A stretch of DNA of 22,897 nt from Pelargonium cotyledonis (taxonomy: Eukaryota > Streptophyta > Magnoliopsida > Geraniales > Geraniaceae): assembly GCA_036897625.1 (NCBI GenBank), contig JAYMTA010000935.1, positions 1-22,897 of the forward strand, read 5' to 3'. Under the pieces are notes generated by a model. It worked only from the letters and a program-made list of their open reading frames with translations. It had not been told where the DNA came from and did no database searches. Shown piece after piece: positions 8,048 to 20,000 of the stretch. Numbering within the stretch: the stretch's first letter is position 1; each line of letters starts with the position of its first letter. The translations under genes and the position numbers were made by a program.

Positions 8048-11000
8048 GTATGTATCTGTTTGATGAGTGATTTTACGATCAATTTTTTTTTTCTTCATGC
8101 GGTGATTTTGGTGCTGCATTTGCCTGAAATTTCTTTGTATTATGCGGATTGAGCTCCACTGTTTTTGAGCAATGATCTGAGGTGTTTTGGCTGCTTTTTC
8201 TGTTTGTGAAGTAGGTAGATAGTGACTGGAAGGTGTAATCTTGGTGAAGTGATAGCTTATTAAATTACGTTTAAATTGTATTGGAATCCTGCTAGGTTGT
8301 TGATATAGGTATGGCTGCAGCTTCTATTACTGCTGCTGTGGTAGGGTTTGCCCAATTTGAACGCATACAAGTGGTTGTTGTAGGCAGTTAGCATAGAGTT
8401 TTGATAGTTTAGTTGATATCTAACATTTCAAAATTTCAGTTTTCACTTGTACATATTATTTTTTAGTGCATATAGTTTGGCAATGTATCGGGAGACAGAG
8501 AGTAGAGGTACAAGTGATTAGTTTATTAATCACTTATTGCCATTTGTGATGATCATTTTTGTATATTATGCTGTGTAATGTTACTCATTCCCCTACTTTT
8601 GTAATATCAAGTTACCAGAACTAGATAGCATGCGTAGTTGTATCTTCAGTTTTTAACATCTAAACAAAAGGCCTTGCTTTAAGATATGTAAGATGTATCA
8701 GTAGCTAGTGTGGGCCGTGCGGCGGCAAGTAGAGGTAAGAATGGTGGAGATAGGAATTTCAAGTAGCATGTTGTAAGGTGTAGCCTATGGGGAGGTCTGT
8801 ACTGTAGTTTCCATCATAACAGGCATTTACTTAATTTCTTAAGAACCTCAATATTTTAGAAAACAGGACTTAAGTGTTGTATGTGAAACCTAGCTCTTAT
8901 AAAAGGCAGTAACAACTTGACATTTGTGAATATTGATCGTAATCCGATATCTGATAGTGATAGTTGGATTGGAGGGCTAGAATAATGTCGCTTGCAAATC
9001 AGTTTGGAATGGATACAATTACTGATTAATTGCTTGAGGGTTGGTTGAAATGCTTTGCAATCGTGAACTGGGATGCAAGTCAGTGGGAAGTTAAAGTGCA
9101 CCTTGCCCCTAAGATGAGCATTGAGATAGTTCACTCATGCTCACATGAGTGGATATACAGGAAAATAGAGTACGAAACTAGTCTGCTCGAGTCTTGAGAC
9201 AACTTTGATGTCCTTTGGGCACCACAAGTTAATGGTTTATGGAAGAAAGTTATAGAACAAGTCATTATCAAGTGCAACAAAGACAAAATCGCACCAAAAG
9301 ATTGTATCACTGATTCAGGTAAGTTCTGGATAAGGATAAAGGAAAGCTAAAAACAATGCCAAATGAGCCAGTAAAAATAAGTTGATCGCTTGCATATCAG
9401 CATATGCAATGAAGCATGATCCATATAGGGCTAAATCAGATTCATGTTGTTGCTGAAATTAGTTGGTAATTGATGACTTTGTTGTTTTCTGCAAATGATG
9501 TCCATGTTTAAATGTTGTAGTCTTACACAAGTAATCTTATATTTTCTTGCTTCCTTCTATCACTGTATCTTTAGTGTAGAGTGCTGTAGCCAAATGGTAC
9601 CAGTTTGTCCACCCTTGATAGTTTCTATGATCCACAACTATTCATCATGACCCCATCTTCATTCTTATCTTTACAAGCAGGGATAAACTTGAATTGGAAT
9701 TGGACTTCAAGAGATTCTGGGAAGATTTCAGATCATCCAGTTCGGAAAAGGTATTGAATTATTCATATTCTCTTGATAGTACTTTTGTTTGCCATCCATT
9801 CTGTTATAACACTGCACTGACTAAAAGATTGGACTATAGTTGCTAATAGCTCTTCTGTTGTCCGTGCAGGAGAAAGAAGCGGCCTTGAATTTTTCTGTAG
9901 ATGTTTTTTGTAGATTAGTGAAGCAGCATGCTAATGTAGATCAGTTAGTTACCATGTATGGGCACATTTGACGGTTCCTTCTTTACCTGATTTGTTCTGC
10001 ATATTTAATGTTAACGCAATTGCATGACTATGATATGATGATTTTTTGCTGGAGTTACCTTTGTAATTTAATTGAGTTATTTATTGAGTTTGTTGCGCTT
10101 TAAAGAATAAGGGCTAAAACTAACCAGACAAGCTGTTATGTTTTTATTTGGTTTTACAACTTTCTTTTTCTATCGGGTGGGCTGCGGGGAAGCTTTTGTT
10201 ATGCAGATCATTGTGTAGGTATTCATATGTTTGCTTACGTTGTATGCTCTTGCCACCAATACCCATAATTTTCTGTTATGTCATGCAACTGCTGATTGAG
10301 ACCATAGAAATGAAATAATACATTAATTTTGATGTAAGAATAACTTTCACAAACACTGATGTCATCCTGGTTACACACACACACACACAAACATAATATT
10401 GCTCTATGATTCTTGTGTTATTCTTGTTGTTGTTCAGATATTCCTTTGTTAGATGCTTATGATTTACTCTGTGAGATGTCCCACGGGTACCTATAATGTT
10501 TTTTACGCGTATGGTTAGTGATATTTTTAATTCTTGTGATTATTTTAAAGCTTTTTTCTTGTTTCAAGGGAGGGACATATTTCTGTATAATGAAAAAGAT
10601 TTATGTTTCCCTCAGCCCTTTGCATGTTTCTTCCAGTGACATTGTCAAGTTCATTTGAAAATTTCTATGATCTTCTAATTGAACTCCTTGTTTAAAATTT
10701 ATATTTCCTTGAATCTGTATGGTTTTCCTTCTGGACAAGATTTCTATTTTTTTTATAATATAGTTACTCCCTTTACATTGATGGATTTTAGGGGAGGGAT
10801 GATTACTTGTTTTGATATATTGGATTGTTGAAAATGAGCAACTCTGGCCTGTTTGCCCTTAAATTATTTGCAAGTATATTATCTTTGAGCCTATTTACCA
10901 ATCCTGTAAATGTTGACAAATCACAGGTTAGTTGAAACACACATATTCTCTTTTGTCATTGGAAGAGCATTTGTAACAGATATTGAGAAGCTAAAGATCA

Positions 11001-14000
11001 GCAGCAAAACAAGATCTTTGGATGTAGAAAAAGTGTTGCAGTTTTTTTCAGAAGTCACAAAGGTTTACCTTATTTTGTTTCCTTATTCATGAGATCTCCT
11101 TTAATGATGTAATTGTACAAGTGCATGTGCCAAACAGGAAGAAGCTGTACTCATTTATGTTTCTTGCAGGATGGCATCAGTCTGGGTTCAAATTTGTTAA
11201 CTGCAGTGGAAGTCCTTGTATCCGGGGTATATCTCCTTAATCTTATGTATTTTGAGTAGATGTATCACCTATATTTCTTGAGGTTCAGGTGGTAAATCTT
11301 GTATTACTTTTCTATTTAGATTATGTAATCATTTTCCTCTAAAAGTTTTGCACTGTGACTAATATGCATAAACTTGTCAACTGTCATCGAATTATTTTTT
11401 AGTTTATTAGTTGTATTGCAACCAGAGTTACTCTAATATCTTTTGATTTACATATGACAATCTCTGACATACTAATAAAAAGTGTAACAGTCTAGTTATT
11501 TCTATGTTGCCCGTTGTTTAAGCCCGTAATATTTTTTATTTACAGCCTATTGACAAGCAATCTCTCCTTGATTCTGGGATATTGAGTTGCCTCATTCATA
11601 TTCTCAATGCCCTTTTGGCTCCTGACGGATCCAATGCAAGGAAAAAGGCTACTGTTGATGAAGAATCATTGTTAGCTGAAAAGGATAATGGCGCTGATGT
11701 GAGGCAAAACCGTAGGCTTGAGGTTGCTCTCTTGACATGATTTCCTTGCTCTTTTCTATTTCTGGTTGGTAACCTAACATGTACAGTACTGAATAATAGT
11801 TTTCATTGTTTTTTAACGGTTTCAGTAAAGTTGGCAAATGGTAGATTGATGTTTGTTAGGGATCTCATTGGTTGCAAATTAGGACCTCTTTCACTTTGTT
11901 GATTAGTTCTATGTGTAGAAATAGGTCAGCTTGTAAGTGAATAAAATTTTGAACAGTTAGAGATAGGTCAACCTTTAAGTAGATAAAATTTAAACAGTTC
12001 TCCTTCCTCTTTGCTAGTCAACATGGTATGAGAGTAGATTCTGGTCTGGGCTTGTGGCCTGTTTGCATAACCTCTGCTTATAGTCTACTGCCCACATGCA
12101 GAAATTATTGCATGTAGTGGCTCATATGTAGTTGAAAAATGTCCACACGCAAGGGGGAGTGTTGAAGTGAAAACCTCTAATTTGCATGTGTTGATCCCAC
12201 AGTAAAATGAGGAGGCTCACACGTGACTGTTGTATAGAAAGACTACACAAGTCCCACATAGATGAGGAATGAAAAAAAATTAAGCTACATATAAAGGTGA
12301 AAGCTAGACCCAACTAATATGGTTGACCTTTTAATGTGAAAAGCCAAAACCTTTATATTATATGTGGCCCAAGACCTTAGATCTCAAGTATATTATGTTA
12401 AAGAATAGTTTTCTCTTCTTTTTATGGTTTCTACGCCGCTAGCTCTGTGAAATGGCTTACACATCGTTGATTTTTGGATTGAACTCCACCGTGCTCTGTG
12501 TTTGTCGAAGCATTGCTAGTTACCCTATGCCTTGAATCAGAAGTTCAGATTTTCCTTATATTTTGGACTACCTGAAGTGTTTCAGGCATTGATGAATTTG
12601 GGAGAAGGGGCTTTCTCTTGTCTGAAAAATATGGAATTCTAAAGCGCTGTTTTATATTCATACATTTGTCTGAGTAAAAAGATATGGGTTTCCAAACTAG
12701 ATTTGAGGTGTTCTGCCTAAATGTGATGATGAATAACATAAATAAAACCTTATTTTATTGTTGCTAGGGCATGATGAATTGCCTACCTAGTTTTAGATAA
12801 AAGCTTAGACATTAGAGTGGGCGGATTGGATTGTTCTTATCGTGTGGTTTTCTATTGCCCAATTCATTACAGTTAGTCACACAGAGAGCTTGAATAAGTT
12901 ATTCTGGTTAACTTAACTCCAATAGTTAGCTTCAGTTAGTCTTGCCTTGGCAGTGTATTAGAACTTGGAAACTGAGTTGAGGCATTTTGTACAACTTTGT
13001 TATACTTACATTTTAGTAATTAGGTTGCTCAAATTATGTGTAATTTTTTTTCTTCCTTATGTGTGTTAGCTGTGCTTTTTAAAATTTGAGTGAAATGTGA
13101 GTTGGTTTCAGTATGTCTGCTTGATGCAGTTGTGCTACTGTGGATGCAAATAACGAGAATAATACTTATGTTTGTAATCTACTTTATTCATGCAGGTAGA
13201 GGGAAGTGTTGTGCATATTATGAAAGCTTTGGGAAGTCATCCTTCAGCTGCACAGAGTTTAATTGAGGATGATTCACTTCAGTTACTGTTCGAGATGGTT
13301 GTTAATGGGTCTTTGACGGTGTTCTCCCAGTATAAGGAGGATCTTGTTCCACTGCACACCATGCAGCTTCATCGGCATGCAATGCAGGTAAATGTGTAAC
13401 ATTTTTTTTCTTCTGAATTTTGGTGAATGACTTGATATCATTTTTATATACTTTTAAGGATTTCATAAAAGTTTTATAAGATGTTTTGTTGATAACATTT
13501 TTGCTTTGTTCCAGATACTTGGTCTTCTACTGGTCAATGACAACGGAAGCACGGCCAGATATATACACAAACACCATCTGGTATGCTTACATAAATAATT
13601 ATTGTATTTTATGCTTGTAAAAGGTTTGATGATCTCTTGGGAGCTTGTTTGTTGAGTAATACATACATGATATTACATATACCAATGCCCCTAGGTGTGT
13701 TGGTTTTGCATAACCGTTCTCCTTTTATATTCATAGCAATGCAATTTGTATTGTTCTATGTTTGTATGCTTTGGTTGATGAAATAATATATGTGTGTGTC
13801 AAAGGTAACACATACCTTGAGGCAAGATCCATAAGTTTGTCTAACTAAATTCCTTATAATTTATTTCTGTAACCTCTTATTTTTGTTTAGTGTGGTTAAT
13901 ACGTTCCCCTGATCTTGGGCTTTTCTACATTTTCCATTAAATTTTGAATATGCACAACAATAATTGGCTTGAAATCGTTTATGTTTCTTTTGAATGTTTT

Positions 14001-17000
14001 TCTTATTCTGTGCCAAACTGTTTTTATATGCAGATTAAAGTTCTTCTTTCAGCTGTTAAAGGTTTTGACCCTGATTGCGGTGATCCTGCCTATACTGTGG
14101 GCATTGTAGACTTGTTACTTGAATGCGTTGAGTTGTCATATAGACCCGGTAAACCTCTTATTGAAAACATCCTTCTGAACTATGTGGTAGCCAACCATAA
14201 CTAAAAAGATCATATTTATTCTCTTCACCTTTTGGAGTAATCCATAATTTGAGGTCTTGGGTGTCATTGAACATTGTCTTATGGATAATGTAAAGTCTAC
14301 TTTTTGTGTTTCTAATTCTTGTAGCTTTTGATCTATTTTATTTTCTTGCTAATTTGTTGATAATTCGACTCGTAGAGGCTGGTGGTATCAAGCTAAGGGA
14401 GGACATACATAATGCCCATGGTTACCATTTTCTTGTTCAGTTTGCATTGACTCTGTCCACATTGCCAAAGTATCAGGACATTCAGTCTATTCATCCCAAG
14501 TCTTCTTTTGACTCTCAGACAATAGAAGATGTAGAAGACCGGGGTTTCATAGGAAATAAGGATGCTTCATCCCAGAATCTGTCTCCAACACTCTCTAGGT
14601 TGCTTGATGTTCTTGTTAATTTGGCTCAAACAGGTCCATCTGAATCTATGGTTTCGATGGGAGGGAAAACGTCCAAATCTCATACCAAGGCTGGTGGCCA
14701 TAGCAGAAGTCATGGGTCTTTTGACTGCCTTGCTGATGATACTTGGGAGAAAGACAGTAGCAAAGTTAAAGATCTCGAAGCGGTGCAGATGTTGCAGGAC
14801 ATCTTTCTAAAAGCAGACAGCAGAGAGCTGCAGACAGAAGTATTAAATAGAGTGTTCAAATTATACTCTAGTCATCTTGAAAACTACAAGTTATGTCAAC
14901 AACTGCGGACAGTTCCACTCTTCGTCCTAAATATGGCTGGTTTTCCTCCATCTTTGCAAGAGATAATTTTGAAAATCCTTGAATATGCAGTAACTGTAGT
15001 AAACTGCGTTCCTGAACAAGAATTGCTTTCACTTTGCTGCTTATTGCAGCAACCAATAACATCAGAATTGAAGCACACAATACTTTCCTTCTTTGTGAAA
15101 CTAATATCCTTTGATCATCAATACAAGAGAGTTCTACGAGAAGTTGGTGTGCTGGAAGTTCTGTTGGATGATTTGAGGCAGCACAAGTTTCTTTTGAGTT
15201 CAGATCAGCAAAGTGTTAACCCTAACCAAGTGGAAAGAAAATCTTCAGGCAACTTCAAGAAACACTTGGACAGTAAGGATGTCATCATTACTTCACCCAG
15301 ACTAGTGGAGTCTCCCACAGTAAAACTTCCTATTTTTGAAATTGAAGATACGATTGTTGTTGCATGGGATTGCTTGGTTTCTTTATTGAAGAGAGCAGAA
15401 GCCAACCAAGCATCATTCCGCTTGGCTAATGGTGTGGCCACTGTTTTACCATTTCTGGTGTCCGATATTCATCGTCCAGGGGTTCTTCGGATATTATCGT
15501 GTCTGATTATTGAAGATGTTACGCAGGTCTGAGCATTTTTTTTTTGAGCTGTTTGGTAGTTTGAACATGGACAGATCTCTGTCCTTTTCTTCCCTGCTCT
15601 AATTTTAACCAGTTATGGCATGTTTTGAACTACTAAATAAACTATATCAAACACTAGCATTTAGAATGCTTTTCTGAATAATATTGCTTGTGCTTTATAA
15701 CCTCATTCTTTGTGCAGTATAACCAAAATGATTTATTGGAATTTTTTTACTAGGGCCATCAAGAAGAATTAGGTGCACTTATTGAAGTTCTGAAAAGTGG
15801 GATGGTTACAAGTGTTTTAGGCTCTCAGTACTCTCTTCAAAATGATGCAACATGTGACACTATGGGAGCTTTGTGGCGGATTCTGGGAGCAAATAATTCA
15901 GCTCAGAAGGTCTTTGGTGAAGCCACTGCGTTTTCTCTTCTGCTAACCACACTCCACAGTTTTCAAAATGACGAAGGGCACCGTGATCAATCTTCTTTGA
16001 AGGTTTATATCAGGGTGTTTACATATCTCTTACGTCTTATGACAGTTGGAGTGTGTGATAACACTATTAACAGGTCAAAATTGCATGCAATCATATCATC
16101 CCAAACCTTTTTTCATCTTTTAACTGAGTCTGTTTTGCTTTGTGTGGAGTGTGAAAAGCAAGTCATACAATTATTGTTGGAGCTTTCACTTGAGATTGTG
16201 CTTCCACCATTCTTAAGTTCAGAGAATGTCACATCATCTGTCAGAGCCGAAAGTGAGTCGGCTAGTTTTATTTTAACAACCTCATCAGGTTCATTTAATC
16301 CTCATAAAGAACGAGTGTTCAATGCTGGTGCTGTCAGAGTTCTTATAAAATCATTGTTACTCTTCACTCCGAAGACGCAGTTAGAAGTGTTGAACCTAGT
16401 TGAAAAGCTTGCTCGTGCTGGATCCTTCAATCAAGAAAGCCTGTCATCTGTTGGTGAGGCATTATTCATCTAGTGCTCCAAAGCCTTCTTGAAAATATTT
16501 ATTTGTTTTCTTATTATATACTTGTGTGTTTAGGTTGCGTGGAACTTCTACTGGAGACAATTTATTCCTTCCTTTCTGGTTCATCTCCTTTACTTTCCTA
16601 TGCTCTGAAGATTGTGGAAGTTCTTGGGGCTTATAGGTAGATACTTGCTACCATGACTATAATTAATTGCATCTTAATAATTATACTACTTTATGTCCCG
16701 TGCGCTGCATGCGTTTCACGGGGATATGTATAATAAATTTAATAAGGTTGATATTTTAAAATATAGTATTTTATTTAATAATTGATAATAAATGTGGACC
16801 TTGACGATCAATCAAATACTACTCGAGTTTACACTTATAGTATGTTAATAAGTTGTAATCAATAAACTTGTTGGGTTATATATTTATAGTTATGTAGTCT
16901 CCTATGCTTACGGTAGTTTACTTACCTTGTTAAGTTATTATAAATTATTGTATATTAGGTTTGATTCTATAACTAGGCAAAACCTTATACCAAGACTAAA

Positions 17001-20000
17001 ATTTTGATGAAGCGGCGCTATAATATGCATTATTTTTTTTTCCAGCTTTTATAGTATATATAAATAGTTTTTCTTTACCGGTTTTCTTTTTTTTTTGGTA
17101 AAATGAGGTTTGTATTTCTGGTAACAGGTTGTCTGCCTCAGAACTTCGATTGCTTATTAGATACATTCTGCAAATGAGACTGGTAAATTCAGGTCATAGT
17201 ATTGTTGATATGATGGAGAGGTTAATTCTCATGGAAGATATGGCCTCAGAAAATGTTTCTCTTGCACCATTTGTGGAGATGGATATGAGCAAGATTGGAC
17301 ATGCTTCTGTACAGGTTTCTCTGGGTGAAAGATCATGGCCTCCTGCAGCTGGTTATTCATTTGTTTGTTGGTTCCAGTTTCAGAATTTTTTGAATACACA
17401 ACCGAAAGAAACAGAAATTTCAAAAACTGGTTCTTCCAAGAGGTTGAATGGTTCTAGCGGGCAGCACCCAGAGTCGCACATTCTCCGTATATTCTCTGTT
17501 GGTGCAGCTAATTCTGAGAACATGTTCTGTGCAGAACTTTATCTTCAGGAGGATGGTGTATTAACCCTTGCAACAAGCAACTCTTGTTCCTCATCATTTC
17601 CTGGCTTGGAACTAGAGGAAGGAAGATGGCATCACCTTGCAGTTGTTCATAGCAAACCAAATGCTCTTGCTGGATTATTCCAAGCCAGTGTTGCTTATGT
17701 GTATATAAATGGAAAGATGAGACACACAGGGAAACTAGGATACTCTCCATCTCCACCTGGAAAGCCCCTTCAGGTAACCATTGGGACTCCAGTTACTTGT
17801 TCAAGAGTTAGTGACTTGTCGTGGAAACTCCGTTCCTGCTATCTTTTTGAGGAAGTCCTTACATCGGGTTCTATATGTTTTATGTACATTCTTGGTAGAG
17901 GATATAGAGGAATCTTTCAAGACTCCGATCTTCTTCGGTTTGTCCCTAACCAGGCTTGTGGTGGTGGTACTATGGCTATCTTTGATTCACTTGATGCTGA
18001 CTTGCCTACGAACTCCACCCCACCAAAACTTGATAGTTCCAGCAAACTAGCAGAGTCTAAGGCAGATGGCAGTGGTATTGTCTGGACTTTGGAAAGACTA
18101 GGTAACCTATCGTTGCAGTTATCTGGAAAGAAACTGATATTCGCGTTTGATGGAACGTGTACAGAAGTTATTCGATCATCGGGAACCTTTTCTATGCTCA
18201 ATCTGGTCGATCCTACGTCTGCTGCTGCTTCTCCTATTGGGGGTATGTGACAAACTCTCCACGTATAGATTAACAGTGTTGCAAAATTTACAACTTATAT
18301 TGTATATGTTGAACCACATTTGAAGCAGCATAGTCTGCTTATTCTATTTCTCATAACTCATTCCCCATTCTTCTATTTTGGGTGAAAATGCTGTTTGGCA
18401 TTAGTCTACATATTCTTTCCTCTCTTTTCTCCTGCTTGTTCACACATATCTTTTTTGTTGATATTACACTTCATGAGCTTCTTGAACTCTCGTTTTTAAT
18501 TAGACTAATGATACTGAGGAGAGTAATTTGTATTTTTTACCTCATTTAAATATTGTTTGATACATTTTGTGGTGTTCAGGTATACCTCGATTTGGACGTC
18601 TTCAAGGGGATATATACATCTGCAGACAATGTGTGATTGGTGAGAGCATCCACCCTGTTGGTGGTATGGCTGTTGTTTTGGCTCTTGTTGAAGCATCTGA
18701 AACCAGAGATATGCTGCACATGGCTCTGACATTACTAGCTTTTGCCCTTCATCAGAATCCTCAAAATGTGCGGGACATGCAAACATTCAGGGGATACCAT
18801 ATACTGGCACTCTTTCTGCATCGCAGAATGTCATTGTTTGACATGCACTGTCTTGAGATTTTTTTCCAAATTGCTGCGTGTGAAGCTTCGTTTTCGGAAC
18901 CAAAGAAGGTGGAAAATGCTCAAACTACTCTGTCTCCTGGTGCAACAATTCAAGAATCAAGCTTTGAGAATCTTAGTTTGTCAAAGTTACGTGATGAGTT
19001 TTCTTCAATCGGATATAATGGAGATATGGACGATTTCTCCGTGCCAAAAGATTCGTTCAGTCATATTTCAGAGTTAGAACAAACTGATATGCTAGCTGAA
19101 ACTTCAAATTGCATTGTCTTGTCAAATGCAGATATGGTTGAGCATGTTTTGTTGGATTGGACATTGTGGGTTACAGCTCCAGTTTCTATTCAGATTGCTC
19201 TGCTGGGTTTTCTTGAGCATCTAGTGTCAATGCATTGGTAAAGGAATCATAATCTTACAATTCTGCGCCGAATCAACCTTGTTCAACATTTGCTAGTGAC
19301 TTTACAACGAGGTGATGTTGAAGTTCCTGTTCTAGAAAAATTGGTTGTATTGCTTGGTGTCATATTAGAAGATGGCTTTTTGACTTCTGAATTGGAACTT
19401 GTGGTTAAGTTTGTGATTATGACATTTGATCCGCCTCAGCTGACAGAAAGGTGTCAAGTTATGAGAGAGTCAATGGGGAAGCATGTAATTGTAAGGAATA
19501 TGCTGCTGGAGATGCTTATTGATCTACAAGTAACCATAAGATCAGAAGAGCTGCTTGAGCAGTGGCATAAGATTGTCTCATCCAAATTGATAACATATTT
19601 CCTTGATGAAGCTGTTCATCCTACAAGTATGAGATGGATCATGACCCTTTTAGGTGTATGTCTTGCATCTTCACCTACCTTTGCCCTTAAGTTTCGCACA
19701 AGCGGTGGCTATAATGGTTTGACACGGGTGCTTAGAAATTTCTATGACGCCCCAGATATATATTATATTTTATTCTGTCTGATATTTGGAAAGCCTGTAT
19801 ATCCAAGACTTCCGGAAGTTCGCATGATAGACTTTCATGCCCTTATGCGAAGCGACGGAAGTTATGGAGAGTTGAAATTCGTTGAACTCTTAGAATCTGT
19901 GATAGGTATGGCGAAATCTACATTTGATAGATTGAGTATGCAGTCCATGCTTGCCCACCAAACTGGTAGTCTTTCCCAGGTTGGTGCTGGTCTTGTGGCG

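Larger units (their letters stand above)
11723..13195 (+). other. SPI intron 6 (1473 bp) with embedded repeats
   Basis: GT-AG intron ending TTTATTCATGCAG. It hosts a 42-bp tandem repeat (11916-11998) and an LTR-type fossil (about 12010-12400), both listed separately. The rest is ordinary T-rich intron sequence. Confidence 0.85.

Noticed and set aside
14868-15080. Minus-strand and alternative-frame open reading frames over SPI exons
   Set aside because: These are mirror frames of strongly conserved SPI coding sequence and have no independent support. The same holds for those at 17508-17756, 17917-18201, 18505-18786 and 22242-22508.
17045-17127. Upstream acceptor TTTTTTTTTCCAG in intron 12
   Set aside because: It would add 82 nt and shift the frame. 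The acceptor at 17126-17127 restores the conserved SPI frame exactly.
19238-19450. Possible intron from GTAAAG at 19238 that would remove the TAA
   Set aside because: The only in-frame acceptor nearby (AAAG ending 19450) lacks a pyrimidine tract, and the intron would delete 71 strongly conserved codons.
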